A DNA stretch of 56,539 nucleotides from an uncultured Prolixibacteraceae bacterium (GCA_903865775.1 CAIPKZ010000344.1:1-56539); one strand, 5' to 3'. Positions 40,399 through 50,648 are shown, counted from the first letter of the stretch. Made by a program: numbers and translations. The notes: generated from the sequence alone by a model not told the origin.

Positions 40399-43300
40399 AT
40401 GAACAAGAGATTAGTACTAAATAAAGCCCTTTTAATTGTAGGTTTCATCTTTTTGATGATAGTTTCTTCCTTCCGGCTATCTGCACAGGATTATCAAACA
40501 AAATACAAGACGAAGGGTAAAAACATAGTGGGGCAAAACACCGGACGATACAACAACCGGCCCCTGTACATCAACAATACCGATGCATTTATTCTAGCCG
40601 GGGATCAGCCCATTGCCCGGTTAGTAAAAGACCAATATCTCTACGGAACCTTTATGCTGGCGATAGAACGCGGGGGTAAAGCGAAATGGCTACAGCAATG
40701 CGGGCAGATTACTTCCGGTTATAGTGCAGGCCAAATGACATGGACGATTACCGATAAAGAATTTCCAGGGCTTCAGGTAACTTTGGATATTTTGCCAATG
40801 GCTGCAACTACCGGAATGGCCATCCGTGCTACCGCCATAGGTGCGCAAAAGGGAGACAAGCTAATCTGGACTTTTGGCGGCGCTCAATGGCGCAAAGACC
40901 AGAACCTGTCCTGGAAACTCGATGTGATGGGACAGCCCGAACTGCTGACATGGGGTTTTGTTCCTGAGGAGTGTAAAAATAATTCGGTTGAAATCAAAGA
41001 TAAAAGCTTTTTTGTTCGTCTTCCTGATGCTGGCACAACAGCCAATACACTTTTTAATGTTGCTGGTAGTTGCAGCTCCCCAACGCAGGTAAACATGGGT
41101 GAAGCTTCCGGCTGGAATAATGCAACTTCGTTCGCCAAATCAAAATCACTTGGGTTACCACTCTTGAATGGATCGGTTGTACTTGAAATTGGGGAAACGA
41201 TCTATTGGGCTTTTGAAGCTTTTGATAAGGTTGACAATCCTAATTTATCGCATGTAAATGATCCTGAAAAAGCGTTTGCTGAAGGATTAAAACGTGTTGA
41301 ATCTTTTCAAAACAGATTAAAAATAAATACTCCTGATCCATTTTTGAATGCAATAGCACAAGCCTCTGTAGCTGCTGTGGATGGAACCTGGTATCCACCG
41401 GTTTTTGTGCATGGCGCTTTGCAGTGGAACATGAGGTTCCCTGGTTGGCGCACCATTTTTGGCGGAACGATGTATGGCTGGCATGACCGGGTGAGAGACG
41501 AAGCACAATTCTACACTGAATCACAGATTAAAGAGTCGGATAAAAAGGAAGCCAAAGCTGATCCTGCGCTACTCCTTACCGGGCAGCATCCCGATTCCCG
41601 GTTCTATGGCGTTGGGCGTATCAATAAGGATCAGAACTTTTACGATATGCAGACACAGTTTTTCGATCAGATTGTAGAAGAATATCGCTGGACTGCCGAT
41701 CCTGACTTAGTGAAATTTTTTCGCGAAGCGCTTGAATTGCATTTAATCTGGATTCGCGACTGTTTCGATCCGGATGGAGACGGGGTTTACGAAAGTTATC
41801 TGAATACCTGGCCCACCGATTCGCAGTGGTACAATGGTGGAGGATCGGCTGAAGAAACTTCGTACGCGTACCGGGGCCATCTGGCTGCCAGGGATATGGC
41901 CCGCAATGCCGGGGATGCAGAAACTGAAAAATATCATGCCCAAATGCTGGAAAAGATTAAAAAAGGGTTTTTCGATAAACTGTGGATTTCAAAAAAAGGA
42001 CATTCCGGTGCTTATCGCGAACAAGGCGGACACGAACGTTTACACCAGGATCCCTGGCTTTATAGTATCTTTCTACCCGTTGATGCTGGTCTTACCACCC
42101 CTGTACAATCTATCGAATCGGTGTATTACAGCGAGTGGGCTTTGCAAAATGACCGTATGTCCTCCGGAGGAAGGCAGGTATGGACTTCGAACTGGATTCC
42201 TGCCATCTGGTCTGTCCGTGAGTTGTGGCCCGGCGACAATTACCACCTGGCGCTTAGTTATTTTCAGGCAGGTCTGCCCAACGACGGCTATGATATATTC
42301 CGCGGCACTTTTATGCGCACTGCTTTTGACCATCTTTCTCCGGGAAACCTTGGAGGTATTCAGGGCGGGGTTGATTTTGGCGATTGCGTGCATACTTTTG
42401 CCCGTACACTGGTTTCGGGACTTTTCGGTTACCATCCCGATTATCCGAATGGGAAAGTGCAATTAGCTCCTCAGTTTCCAACCGAATGGAACAACGCTTC
42501 TATCGAACTGCCTGATGTTAAAATAGCTTTTGAACGAAAGGGGAATAAAAACAGCTACACCGTTGCACTGGCCCGGAAAGCGAAACTTGAACTGCTTTTA
42601 CCCATACAATGCAACGAGATTGCAACTGTTACGGTAAACGGTAAAAATGTAAAATGGGAGTTGCTCCCAGCCGTTGGACAAAGCCTGGTTAAAATTGAAC
42701 TTCCTGAATCGGATAAAGCCGAAGTGGTTATCGAAACAGGAAAAACCTTGCCTTATTATGTCCCGGTGGCTCTGGAAGGGAATATCGGAGATGTTCTGAA
42801 AATTCAGGCAAAGGATGCCCGGATTATTTCCGTTAACGATCCTCAAAGTGTACTTGGTGAGGTTAAGCTGGAAAATGGAATACTTACCACTAAGCTGACC
42901 AATAATAAAGGGTTTCACACCATAGTAACCCAAACGACATCTGGCAAAGCGCCTCAAATGAGGGTGTTCCGTATCAAAATAAACGATCCGGTGGGTGATG
43001 CCAGAGAAGCAGCCCGTTATGTAAATGAAATACCGAAAAATGCAAACTGGGAAAATATCAGCGTAAGTTCGCTGTTTAACGCGGATGTTACCACCATCTA
43101 TCAGCAGCAATATTTAACGCCCCGTCCAAACACTGTTTCAGTGCGTCTGGGAACCGATGGATATTCGCCCTGGACATTTCCTTACTGGAAGAGTCTTCCC
43201 CCTGCTATAAAAATGGATAAAGTAAAGAGTTTGCTTGTTGGTGAAAACCGCTTGGTTACTCCACAAGGAGTTCCTTTTAGCTGGAAAGCTGGTTCAAATA

Positions 43301-43746
43301 ACATCGCATTTACCTCCATGTGGGATAATTATCCACACAAGATTAATTTTCCTGTCAACAAAAGCGGTGATGTCGTTTATTTCCTTGTCTGCGGTTCGAC
43401 CAATGTGATGCAGTGCCAAATTGCCAATGCAGTTATCAGCTTAAATTACTCAGATGGATTAACAGATTCATTAGAACTTATTCCGCCAGTAAATTACTGG
43501 AATTTAAGCACTATTGACTCTCGTGCCACCGCGCCCGGCCAAGGTAGTCGCACAGATTATACTTCGGAAATTGACAGGTTTTGCATGCCGGCAAAATTTC
43601 CGGAAACAGTGCGATTGGGAGAAAATTGTCGTGCCATGCTGCTCAACCTGAAAATACGTAAAAATGTGGAACTGAAAAGCGTTACCCTTGAAACCCTTTC
43701 GCAGGAAGTGGTTGTGGGATTGATGGGAATTACAATAATGAAGTAA
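40399..43746 (+). CDS. DUF4450-like secreted putative glycoside hydrolase
   Basis: 1115 aa: 'GRYNNRPLYINNTDAFILAGDQPIARLVKDQYLYGTFMLAIERGGKAKWLQQC', 'FPGWRTIFGGTMYGWHDRVRDEAQFY', 'RQVWTSNWIPAIWSVRELWPGDNYHLALSYFQAG'. Confidence 0.65.
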   Translation: MNKRLVLNKALLIVGFIFLMIVSSFRLSAQDYQTKYKTKGKNIVGQNTGRYNNRPLYINNTDAFILAGDQPIARLVKDQYLYGTFMLAIERGGKAKWLQQCGQITSGYSAGQMTWTITDKEFPGLQVTLDILPMAATTGMAIRATAIGAQKGDKLIWTFGGAQWRKDQNLSWKLDVMGQPELLTWGFVPEECKNNSVEIKDKSFFVRLPDAGTTANTLFNVAGSCSSPTQVNMGEASGWNNATSFAKSKSLGLPLLNGSVVLEIGETIYWAFEAFDKVDNPNLSHVNDPEKAFAEGLKRVESFQNRLKINTPDPFLNAIAQASVAAVDGTWYPPVFVHGALQWNMRFPGWRTIFGGTMYGWHDRVRDEAQFYTESQIKESDKKEAKADPALLLTGQHPDSRFYGVGRINKDQNFYDMQTQFFDQIVEEYRWTADPDLVKFFREALELHLIWIRDCFDPDGDGVYESYLNTWPTDSQWYNGGGSAEETSYAYRGHLAARDMARNAGDAETEKYHAQMLEKIKKGFFDKLWISKKGHSGAYREQGGHERLHQDPWLYSIFLPVDAGLTTPVQSIESVYYSEWALQNDRMSSGGRQVWTSNWIPAIWSVRELWPGDNYHLALSYFQAGLPNDGYDIFRGTFMRTAFDHLSPGNLGGIQGGVDFGDCVHTFARTLVSGLFGYHPDYPNGKVQLAPQFPTEWNNASIELPDVKIAFERKGNKNSYTVALARKAKLELLLPIQCNEIATVTVNGKNVKWELLPAVGQSLVKIELPESDKAEVVIETGKTLPYYVPVALEGNIGDVLKIQAKDARIISVNDPQSVLGEVKLENGILTTKLTNNKGFHTIVTQTTSGKAPQMRVFRIKINDPVGDAREAARYVNEIPKNANWENISVSSLFNADVTTIYQQQYLTPRPNTVSVRLGTDGYSPWTFPYWKSLPPAIKMDKVKSLLVGENRLVTPQGVPFSWKAGSNNIAFTSMWDNYPHKINFPVNKSGDVVYFLVCGSTNVMQCQIANAVISLNYSDGLTDSLELIPPVNYWNLSTIDSRATAPGQGSRTDYTSEIDRFCMPAKFPETVRLGENCRAMLLNLKIRKNVELKSVTLETLSQEVVVGLMGITIMK

Positions 43747-43758
43747 AATTATCCTAAT

Positions 43759-46056
43759 ATGAAGAAATGCTATTTAACTGTTATTACTTTTTTTCTGTAT
43801 CTTGCTTTACATGCACAAGTCTGGCAATCCCAATGGCTCTCAGCCGTTGAGAGCAAAAACGACACCAACATCTGGCAAGTGTTTCGTAAAAATATCAATC
43901 TGACAGCAACGCCCCAAAAGGCAACAGCCCGGATAGCTGTCGATTCGAAATACTGGTTGTGGATTAATGGCGAATTGGTTGTTTACGAAGGAGGACTGAA
44001 ACGTGGTCCCGATCCCAACGACACCTATTTTGATGTGGTGGATGTTAGCCGATTCCTGAAAAAAGGGACCAACACCCTTGCCATTTTATCGTGTTACTGG
44101 GGCAAAGACGGATATTCGCACAAGAACAGCGGCAAAGCCGGATTAGTAGCCGAAATCAATGCCGATGGAAAAATTTTTGTTACCGACCAAAGCTGGAAAG
44201 CCTTGCGCCATTCGGCTTATGGAACCACTGGCGATCCGCATCCCAATTACCGGATGCCCGACGACAACATTCATTTCGATGCAAGGAAAGATATCGGCAA
44301 CTGGATAGCTTCTGATTACGACGATTCATCCTGGCGTTACGCCATCGCCTTGGGCACGCCACCTTCCGCCCCATGGAACCAACTCGTTGAACGGCCCATC
44401 CCGCTTTGGAAAGTGGAAGAGCTAACCAAATATGAGAATGATGCCCAACTGCCGAAAATCAGCGATGGCAAACCCATTATCGCTAATTTACCCCGAAACA
44501 TTACCATTTCGCCTTATCTGAAGATAAAAGCTCCGGCTGGATTGACCATCGACATGCGCACCGACAATTACAAAGGAGGCAGCGAATACAACTACCGCTC
44601 GGAATATGTAACCAAAGAAGGCGTTCAGGAGTTCGAGAGCCTGGCTTACCTGAACGGCCACTGGATGATTTACAGCATTCCCGCAGGAGTAGAAATACTG
44701 GAACTTCGCTACCGCGAAACGCGCTACAGCACTGAGTTTACGGGCAGATTCGATAGCGATGATCCTTTCCTGAACTCGTTGTGGATAAAGTGCCGCAACA
44801 CGATGAACGTGAACATGCGCGATGCCATCCAAGACCCCGACCGCGAACGCGCCCAGTGGTGGGGTGATGTGGCCATATTGCTGGGAGAAATTTTGCATTC
44901 GTGCGACCTAAAAGCACATGCGCTGATAAAAAAGGCAATTCTGAACTTGGTCGACTGGCAGAAACCCGATGGGGTACTTTATTCTCCCGTTCCCTCCGGA
45001 AGCTGGGATCAGGAACTTCCCGGACAAATGCTTTCGAGTATCGGGATGCATGGATTCTGGTATTATTACCTCTATACCGGCGATTTGGCAACAATTCAAC
45101 ACGCCTATCCAGCCGTAAAACGCTATCTGGATTTGTGGCAGCTTGGTTCCGACGGACTTCTGGTTCACCGCAGTGGTGGCTGGGACTGGGGTGACTGGGG
45201 CGATAACATTGACCGTCCGGTGATGGACAACGCCCTGCTATATCAGGCGCTCGAATCTGCTATCAATATGGCAAAGCTTACCGGAAATGAGGCAGATATT
45301 CCCCATTACGAAAGCATGAGGAAGAGCATCAGTGCCAACTATAACCGCATTTTATGGACAGGCAGCGAATATCGTTCGCCGGGCTATACCGGTATTACCG
45401 ATGATCGTGGGCATGGACTGGCCGTTTTGGTTGGTCTGGCCAAACCAGAACAATATCCGGCTATTAAAAAAGTTTTCACCCAATTCTTCAATGCCAGTCC
45501 CTACATGGAAAAATACATCCTCGAATCCATTTTCCGGATGGGAGATCCCAATGCGGCATTGACCCGCATGAAGTCGCGCTATCAGAAAATGGTGGAGAGC
45601 CCGCTGTCAACACTTTGGGAAGGGTGGGGCATCGGTGCTGAAGGTTATGGAGGTGGCAGCTACAACCATGGTTGGTCGGGAGGTCCGCTTACGTTGTTGA
45701 TGGAATACGTTTGTGGAATCGCGCCCCTCGAGCCCGGCTTTAGCCGGTTTCAGGTGATGCCACAGCCCGGAAGTCTGAACAGGGCATCGGCATCTTTCGA
45801 AACGGTAAAGGGAACCATCCGGTCATCGTTCCAAAAACTGCCCTCCGCAATGGAAATTAAGGTAACCATCCCGGCTTCGACCCGCGCTGTTGTTGGTGTT
45901 CCTGCTTCAGGAGTAAAAAGCATTAAACTGAACGGAATACAGGTATGGAAAGCCGGAAAGTATTTAAAGAATGCTGTCTCTTGCACCAAATTACCTGCTG
46001 ACCGGATTGGCTTTGAAGTCGCTCCGGGAGAATGGAGTTTTGTAGCTGAATATTGA
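43759..46056 (+). CDS. GH78-type alpha-L-rhamnosidase
   Basis: 'ARIAVDSKYWLWINGELV', 'RNTMNVNMRDAIQDPDRERAQWWGDVAI', 'GGWDWGDWGDNIDRPVMDNALLYQAL', 'STLWEGWGIGAEGYGGGSYNHGWSGGPLTLL'. Confidence 0.85.
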   Translation: MKKCYLTVITFFLYLALHAQVWQSQWLSAVESKNDTNIWQVFRKNINLTATPQKATARIAVDSKYWLWINGELVVYEGGLKRGPDPNDTYFDVVDVSRFLKKGTNTLAILSCYWGKDGYSHKNSGKAGLVAEINADGKIFVTDQSWKALRHSAYGTTGDPHPNYRMPDDNIHFDARKDIGNWIASDYDDSSWRYAIALGTPPSAPWNQLVERPIPLWKVEELTKYENDAQLPKISDGKPIIANLPRNITISPYLKIKAPAGLTIDMRTDNYKGGSEYNYRSEYVTKEGVQEFESLAYLNGHWMIYSIPAGVEILELRYRETRYSTEFTGRFDSDDPFLNSLWIKCRNTMNVNMRDAIQDPDRERAQWWGDVAILLGEILHSCDLKAHALIKKAILNLVDWQKPDGVLYSPVPSGSWDQELPGQMLSSIGMHGFWYYYLYTGDLATIQHAYPAVKRYLDLWQLGSDGLLVHRSGGWDWGDWGDNIDRPVMDNALLYQALESAINMAKLTGNEADIPHYESMRKSISANYNRILWTGSEYRSPGYTGITDDRGHGLAVLVGLAKPEQYPAIKKVFTQFFNASPYMEKYILESIFRMGDPNAALTRMKSRYQKMVESPLSTLWEGWGIGAEGYGGGSYNHGWSGGPLTLLMEYVCGIAPLEPGFSRFQVMPQPGSLNRASASFETVKGTIRSSFQKLPSAMEIKVTIPASTRAVVGVPASGVKSIKLNGIQVWKAGKYLKNAVSCTKLPADRIGFEVAPGEWSFVAEY

Positions 46057-46177
46057 TCAAATGAAGAAAAAATAAGTTTTACTGTTTGGCTTATGATTGT
46101 CGACTCTCAAAAGTTTTGCTCTCAAAAAATAGTTTATTGTATGTTTAGTTAGGTTTTGATTTGGTTAGATTAGTTTG

Positions 46178-46208
46178 CCCCTTTGCCAGCAATGGCAAGG
46201 GGTTTTTG
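46178..46208 (+). terminator. Rho-independent terminator after the GH78 gene
   Basis: CCCCTTTGCCA-gcaa-TGGCAAGGGG followed by TTTTT (one bulge). Confidence 0.7.
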
Positions 46209-46504
46209 ATTATCGTATGATACGGGTTTACTAATTTCATAAAGAAACCACAAATTATCTCTCCCGAAGTCGGGGATTTCGTTTTCCTCGAAATGGGGAA
46301 CTGTTTCGGAATACTTTAGCGTAACCGGCAAATTTTGCTGCCCAATGGATTTCCAGTACATTGAAAAACCTGATTAATCAATTCTTTCATTTAGATTTGA
46401 GAAAATCAAGGAGCCACAATTTCTTGCAGCTCCTGATTTGTGCCATTTTTAGAACTATCACTTGAAGATACCTTTACTTCCTTTCAGTTGAAAGGAAGCA
46501 AAAC

Positions 46505-46645
46505 AGTTGCAAGTTCCATCCACCAGGGGAGCCATACAGGACAAGAGGTCAGTTTCGACCTCCTGTCTTTTTTTTGTCCCTCTGCAAACCTTGCTGGCAT
46601 TGAGTAAAACCTGAATGGGTGTCGTGAATTCGTAGGTTGCAACTA
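46505..46645 (-). repeat. Dispersed repeat copy C (about 140-bp core, flanked by GTTGCAA-type motifs)
   Basis: 'agttgcaagttccatccaccaggggagccatacaggacaagaggtcagtttcgacc...cctgaatgggtgtcgtgaattcgtaggttgcaact', near identical to copies A and B. Confidence 0.88.
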
Positions 46646-47065
46646 AACTGGAGCAATAACCTTTCATGGGAAATATTATTAGTTCTAATAATCAAACTAA
46701 TAGATATTATTTCAAAGATAGTTCAGCTTAAAATTTATTCTGGCGAATCATTTGGTTCATCAGGAGGGCAATCTTAGGGATGAATTGAAAAATAGTTTGT
46801 TTTGTCCACAAAATGTCCACGCGAGGACATGTATTAATAGTATAATAAACTCTAAGTTTAGTGGTTGATTAAAACTAATTTTCAAAACCTTATAGAATCG
46901 TCCAATCTAAATTTTAATAGGTATTTTCATCCGAATATAATTTGTTTTTTTTTTGCCGGATGGAACTCGCATGTGAAATATTCATCTGTGTTTGTGTTTA
47001 CAGAACATGCTCGTTTCATATTTCTAATATACTATGTTTACGTGATAAATTAATCACATTAATTT

Positions 47066-47578
47066 ATGAAACTATTTTTAACCATTTTATTATTTCTGAG
47101 TATTTCCTTAGTTAGTATTGGTCAAAAAGCAAATATTTTTCATAGTGATACAATTTATGGTGATAAATTTTATAGTGGTATATATGCCTATAACCATCAT
47201 AATCATCATATCAGTCCTTACATTTATTATAGGTTTTTTTATAGAGATAATACAGAAAAATCCAAAAATATACTTATATATTCAACTATTGGATTTGGCG
47301 TTAATTCTTATGGTAAATTGAATTTTAGTGTTGGACAGGATTTGGTAATTAATGAAAAAATCTTAATTGGACCTGGAATAAGTTTTTTTGGTTATAAAGA
47401 GATAGGACAATTTTATTTACCTGAACTTCGAATTGGATATAAATTAAAAAAATATATGCTAATTGGTACTTCTTATTGGAATTATAAGAATGCTAAAGTA
47501 AGTTATGATGGTGTAAATTTTGGAATTGGTAAACAGCCAATAGTGAAATTTACTATTGGCTGTTTTAGAACATTTTAA
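47066..47578 (+). CDS. Hypothetical secreted/outer-membrane protein
   Basis: 170 aa ORF with signal peptide 'MKLFLTILLFLSISLVSIGQ' and C-terminal Phe; AT-rich region. Confidence 0.65.
   Translation: MKLFLTILLFLSISLVSIGQKANIFHSDTIYGDKFYSGIYAYNHHNHHISPYIYYRFFYRDNTEKSKNILIYSTIGFGVNSYGKLNFSVGQDLVINEKILIGPGISFFGYKEIGQFYLPELRIGYKLKKYMLIGTSYWNYKNAKVSYDGVNFGIGKQPIVKFTIGCFRTF
47531..47566 (+). terminator. Terminator-like hairpin embedded in the 3' end of the 47066-47578 CDS
   Basis: Perfect 14-bp stem AAACAGCCAATAGT / ACTATTGGCTGTTT around a 7-nt loop, then T-rich. Confidence 0.6.
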
Positions 47579-47704
47579 ATTAATTATAAAATCACTTTTC
47601 TCCTTCATCTTGAATTTCAATAATTAAGAAAAAGAAATAATTCCTCGAATTTAATGAAACTTGATAAGATTGATTTAGGTGAAGTTGTAAGTAGAAATTA
47701 CAAA

Positions 47705-47757
47705 TGCACAGAAAATGGCAAATTAGAGTGCACAGAAAATGGCAACAACAGTGCACA
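47705..47757. repeat. Short tandem-like direct repeats TGCACAGAAAATGGCAA (x2 plus partial TGCACAA)
   Basis: Repeats at 47705 and 47729 (24-bp period), partial at 47752. Confidence 0.6.
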
Positions 47758-47993
47758 ACTTTTCTATTTTCAAAAGTATGTTATTTCCTAAATTTAATTA
47801 AATAACTATTAATCAGCCAATTGATATAGGGTCTATGTTGGAAATGATTGTAGTAAGTGTAATTGTTATTCGTATCTTAAAATTTTCAGGATTCCACGAA
47901 TAAAAAACGAAAAAATTAGAACTAATCACCTTGCAATTAAATTTTGGGAAATATTAATATCAGTTCAATAGGTCTAATTTCCTAAATTAAAGA

Positions 47994-48245
47994 ATGCTAC
48001 ATTCTGAAGATGTTTACCTGAAAGCCCTGTCAAAATATAGTGACCTTGAAAATAAAGCATGGTTGCTGAAATACTTTGAACTTTATAAAAGCACATTACT
48101 CTGGCCTCCTGGCCTTCCACCAATCAGATGGCCTCGTATAATAAAGGGAACATTGATTGCGAAATTTCACGCTTATTATGGTGAAACACTTTCAGAATAC
48201 AGCCATAAACTGGATAATGATAATAGAACGCTTGAAATTCAATAA
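47994..48245 (+). CDS. Small hypothetical protein
   Basis: 83 aa ORF, no recognised domain. Confidence 0.35.
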   Translation: MLHSEDVYLKALSKYSDLENKAWLLKYFELYKSTLLWPPGLPPIRWPRIIKGTLIAKFHAYYGETLSEYSHKLDNDNRTLEIQ

Positions 48246-48387
48246 ATTGAATTAATCTGACAGATAGGAATTATTATTCACTAGATGTATTGACTTTCAT
48301 AATATAAGTGTTAACTTGTTCAAACTATATTATGGAAGTAGTGTAGACACTTTTAAAACGAAATACCTAAAGTAAGACAATCTACAC

Positions 48388-48798
48388 ATGAAAATCATCA
48401 GGATATTTATTATAATCTCGATCCTTTCTCTTTCAATTGATGGAATGGCACAAAAAGCAGCTGTGCCTATAATTAATAAGATTATCAATTCCTATCTTGA
48501 TACATTATTAAGACTTGATTTAAAAACCGTACTGTTAACCAAAGATTTTAAGATAGACAGTAGATTTCAAAACACACCAAATTTCAAAATATATACGGAT
48601 TCTTTGCAGGGAAGATATTATGTATTGAGATATACTTTAGATGAACTCAGGAATAATTGTATAAAAGTAAAAGTTCACCTAAATGAAATTAAGATATCAA
48701 AAAATGGAGCCCAAGAAGATGCGAGTGACATTCACCCTCATGATTATTACTGGATTATGTATGATTGTGAAAAACAAGATTGGATTATTAAAAAATAA
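48388..48798 (+). CDS. Hypothetical secreted protein
   Basis: 136 aa ORF with signal-peptide-like N-terminus 'MKIIRIFIIISILSLSIDGMAQ'. Confidence 0.6.
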   Translation: MKIIRIFIIISILSLSIDGMAQKAAVPIINKIINSYLDTLLRLDLKTVLLTKDFKIDSRFQNTPNFKIYTDSLQGRYYVLRYTLDELRNNCIKVKVHLNEIKISKNGAQEDASDIHPHDYYWIMYDCEKQDWIIKK

Positions 48799-49022
48799 TA
48801 GTTGCTATAGAGTAAATGGCTGACGGGATTGTAGCCTCGAAATCGTACCGCTCACATTTTCAAAAAATTATTCATCTGAAAATCAAATTTCACATTCAAT
48901 CACGAATTAGTTAAGCTCAATAATAAAATGCTTAATTATATTTCAATCATTATAATTGATTAAAATATAATCGACTGCCATGTGCTTGTTTAGTCTTTAG
49001 TAACCTTGATAAAATTGAATCC

Positions 49023-49673
49023 ATGATGAAATTACTGTTTTTTATTGTTGTTATATTTCTTTCCAAAGGACTAAATTCCAAGGAGATTACCAACACGGAA
49101 ATTACAGCTGGAACTGGAAAAAGTATTGTTTGGGAAATGTTTAACGAAAGTCAAGAGTTGACTATTGAGCCGTTTGTGGCAATGTTAAATAATCCTGTAA
49201 ATCTTTTTTTAAGTCATATCTCAAAACAGTCAGTGAACAAGAAACACTTTGTAATTACAGGCAAAATTGTGCCTGAAAATGCTGGCATGGGACAAGGTAC
49301 TATTGAAATAACAAAAGACTGTCTTGAAACATCAAACATGAATATTTCTGAAAACGGCAGCTTCAAGGTCGAGCTTGAATTCGACAATGAATACAGTTTA
49401 ACTTTTAAATACCCAGGGCATTTCAATAAAATTATCATTGTTTCAACTGACATACCGCAGGAAGTTGGGACACGAAATATCGATTTTCCTCCACTTCCAA
49501 TAGTTGTTCAGCTTTTGAAAGTATTTAAAGAAGTTGATACTAGTTTTACCTTAAAACCTAGTGGAAAGATATTCTACAGTAAAGATATTGACAACTTCCA
49601 AATTGAAAATTACATTATAGATATTGAATTTATCGAAAAGATTGAAACGGCAAAGCCCAGTGCCACACAATAA
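49023..49673 (+). CDS. Hypothetical protein, possibly a truncated secreted protein
   Basis: 216 aa ORF with hydrophobic N-terminus; ends at 'IEFIEKIETAKPSATQ', which looks like the start of a helical region. Confidence 0.6.
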   Translation: MMKLLFFIVVIFLSKGLNSKEITNTEITAGTGKSIVWEMFNESQELTIEPFVAMLNNPVNLFLSHISKQSVNKKHFVITGKIVPENAGMGQGTIEITKDCLETSNMNISENGSFKVELEFDNEYSLTFKYPGHFNKIIIVSTDIPQEVGTRNIDFPPLPIVVQLLKVFKEVDTSFTLKPSGKIFYSKDIDNFQIENYIIDIEFIEKIETAKPSATQ

Positions 49674-49921
49674 GAAAAATAGATTCACTTTTTGGGACAT
49701 GTTTGAGTTTGTTGAATTAAATACAACTTAATCTGACAGATGAAACTACATTTGGAATTGCAAACAATGAATCTTTATAGATAAAGTTGGTGGCTAAAAA
49801 TACAGTCTTGAAAAAATTTCAATAGTTTTACAGATGGAAGTTCTTAGTGTAAAATATCACAAGTAGGTGTCTAATTCGAGACCAAATGGTTTCAATCGCT
49901 CTTAACTCGTAGAACTGTTAA

Positions 49922-49986
49922 TCATACAGGACAATAGTTCATTTTCGACTTTTTTTTTGTCCCTCTGCAAACCTTGCTGGCATTGA
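49922..49986 (-). repeat. Dispersed repeat copy D (partial)
   Basis: 'catacaggacaatagttcattttcgactttttttttgtccctctgcaaaccttgctggcattga' matches the core of copies A-C. Confidence 0.8.
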
Positions 49987-50030
49987 TGAGTTAGTATATT
50001 GGGGTGGAGAACTGTAGGTTATCTTCAACT

Positions 50031-50648
50031 TTATATCAATTGAAATTGGGTGGCCATTCGGATCAATGAAGCAGTGTTTTTAACTTCAAATTTAGCCAAT
50101 AGGTTTTTCCGGTGTGTTTCTACCGTTGTTATGCTGATAAATAGTTTTACGGCAATCTCATTGTTTGTCAAACCATTGGCGATGAGCAAAAGCACTTCCT
50201 TTTCCCTTCTCGTAATAATCGGAGTTTTTGAATCTTCATTTTTTTTGACTGTTAATTCAGCTTCATTACTCAAGAATATTTTACCATTCATTACAGTTTC
50301 GATGGCATCAACCAATTCTTCACGGGTCGCATTTTTCAGCACATAGCCAGATGCCCCATTGTCAAGCATTTTCTGGATAAAGCTCTGCTGATTAAATGAA
50401 CTAAGTCCCACAATATGAATGCCTTTATATTTTGCTTTTACCTCCTTGCATAAATCAATACCACTCATGTCAGGGAGGTTTATATCCATTAAGATTACCT
50501 CCGGTTGTTCTTGCTGTAAGAATGCCAGACACGAAGCTGCATTCATCGCATGCCCCATCCATTCAATGCCTTTTTGATATTGAAGCAGCGACCTGATGCC
50601 TTCAACAATCATATAGTGGTCGTCGACAATAAAGATTTTCGTTCCCAT
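50031..50648 (-). CDS. NarL/FixJ-family response regulator (LuxR-type HTH)
   Basis: 'KIFIVDDHYMIVEGIRSLL', 'VILMDINLPDMSGIDLCKEV', 'PIITRREKEVLLLIANGLTNNEIAVKLFISITTVETHRKNLLAKF'. Confidence 0.95.
   Translation of the reverse strand: MGTKIFIVDDHYMIVEGIRSLLQYQKGIEWMGHAMNAASCLAFLQQEQPEVILMDINLPDMSGIDLCKEVKAKYKGIHIVGLSSFNQQSFIQKMLDNGASGYVLKNATREELVDAIETVMNGKIFLSNEAELTVKKNEDSKTPIITRREKEVLLLIANGLTNNEIAVKLFISITTVETHRKNLLAKFEVKNTASLIRMATQFQLI

Noticed and set aside
46170-46361. 63 aa minus-strand ORF after the GH78 gene
   Set aside because: Overlaps a terminator hairpin, no recognised motif.
46813-46830. ATGTCC-acgcga-GGACAT inverted repeat
   Set aside because: Only 6-bp arms with no nearby gene start or T-tract; could easily occur by chance.
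47705-47757. CRISPR-like array
   Set aside because: Only two full repeats with about 7-bp gaps and no cas genes; not a CRISPR array.
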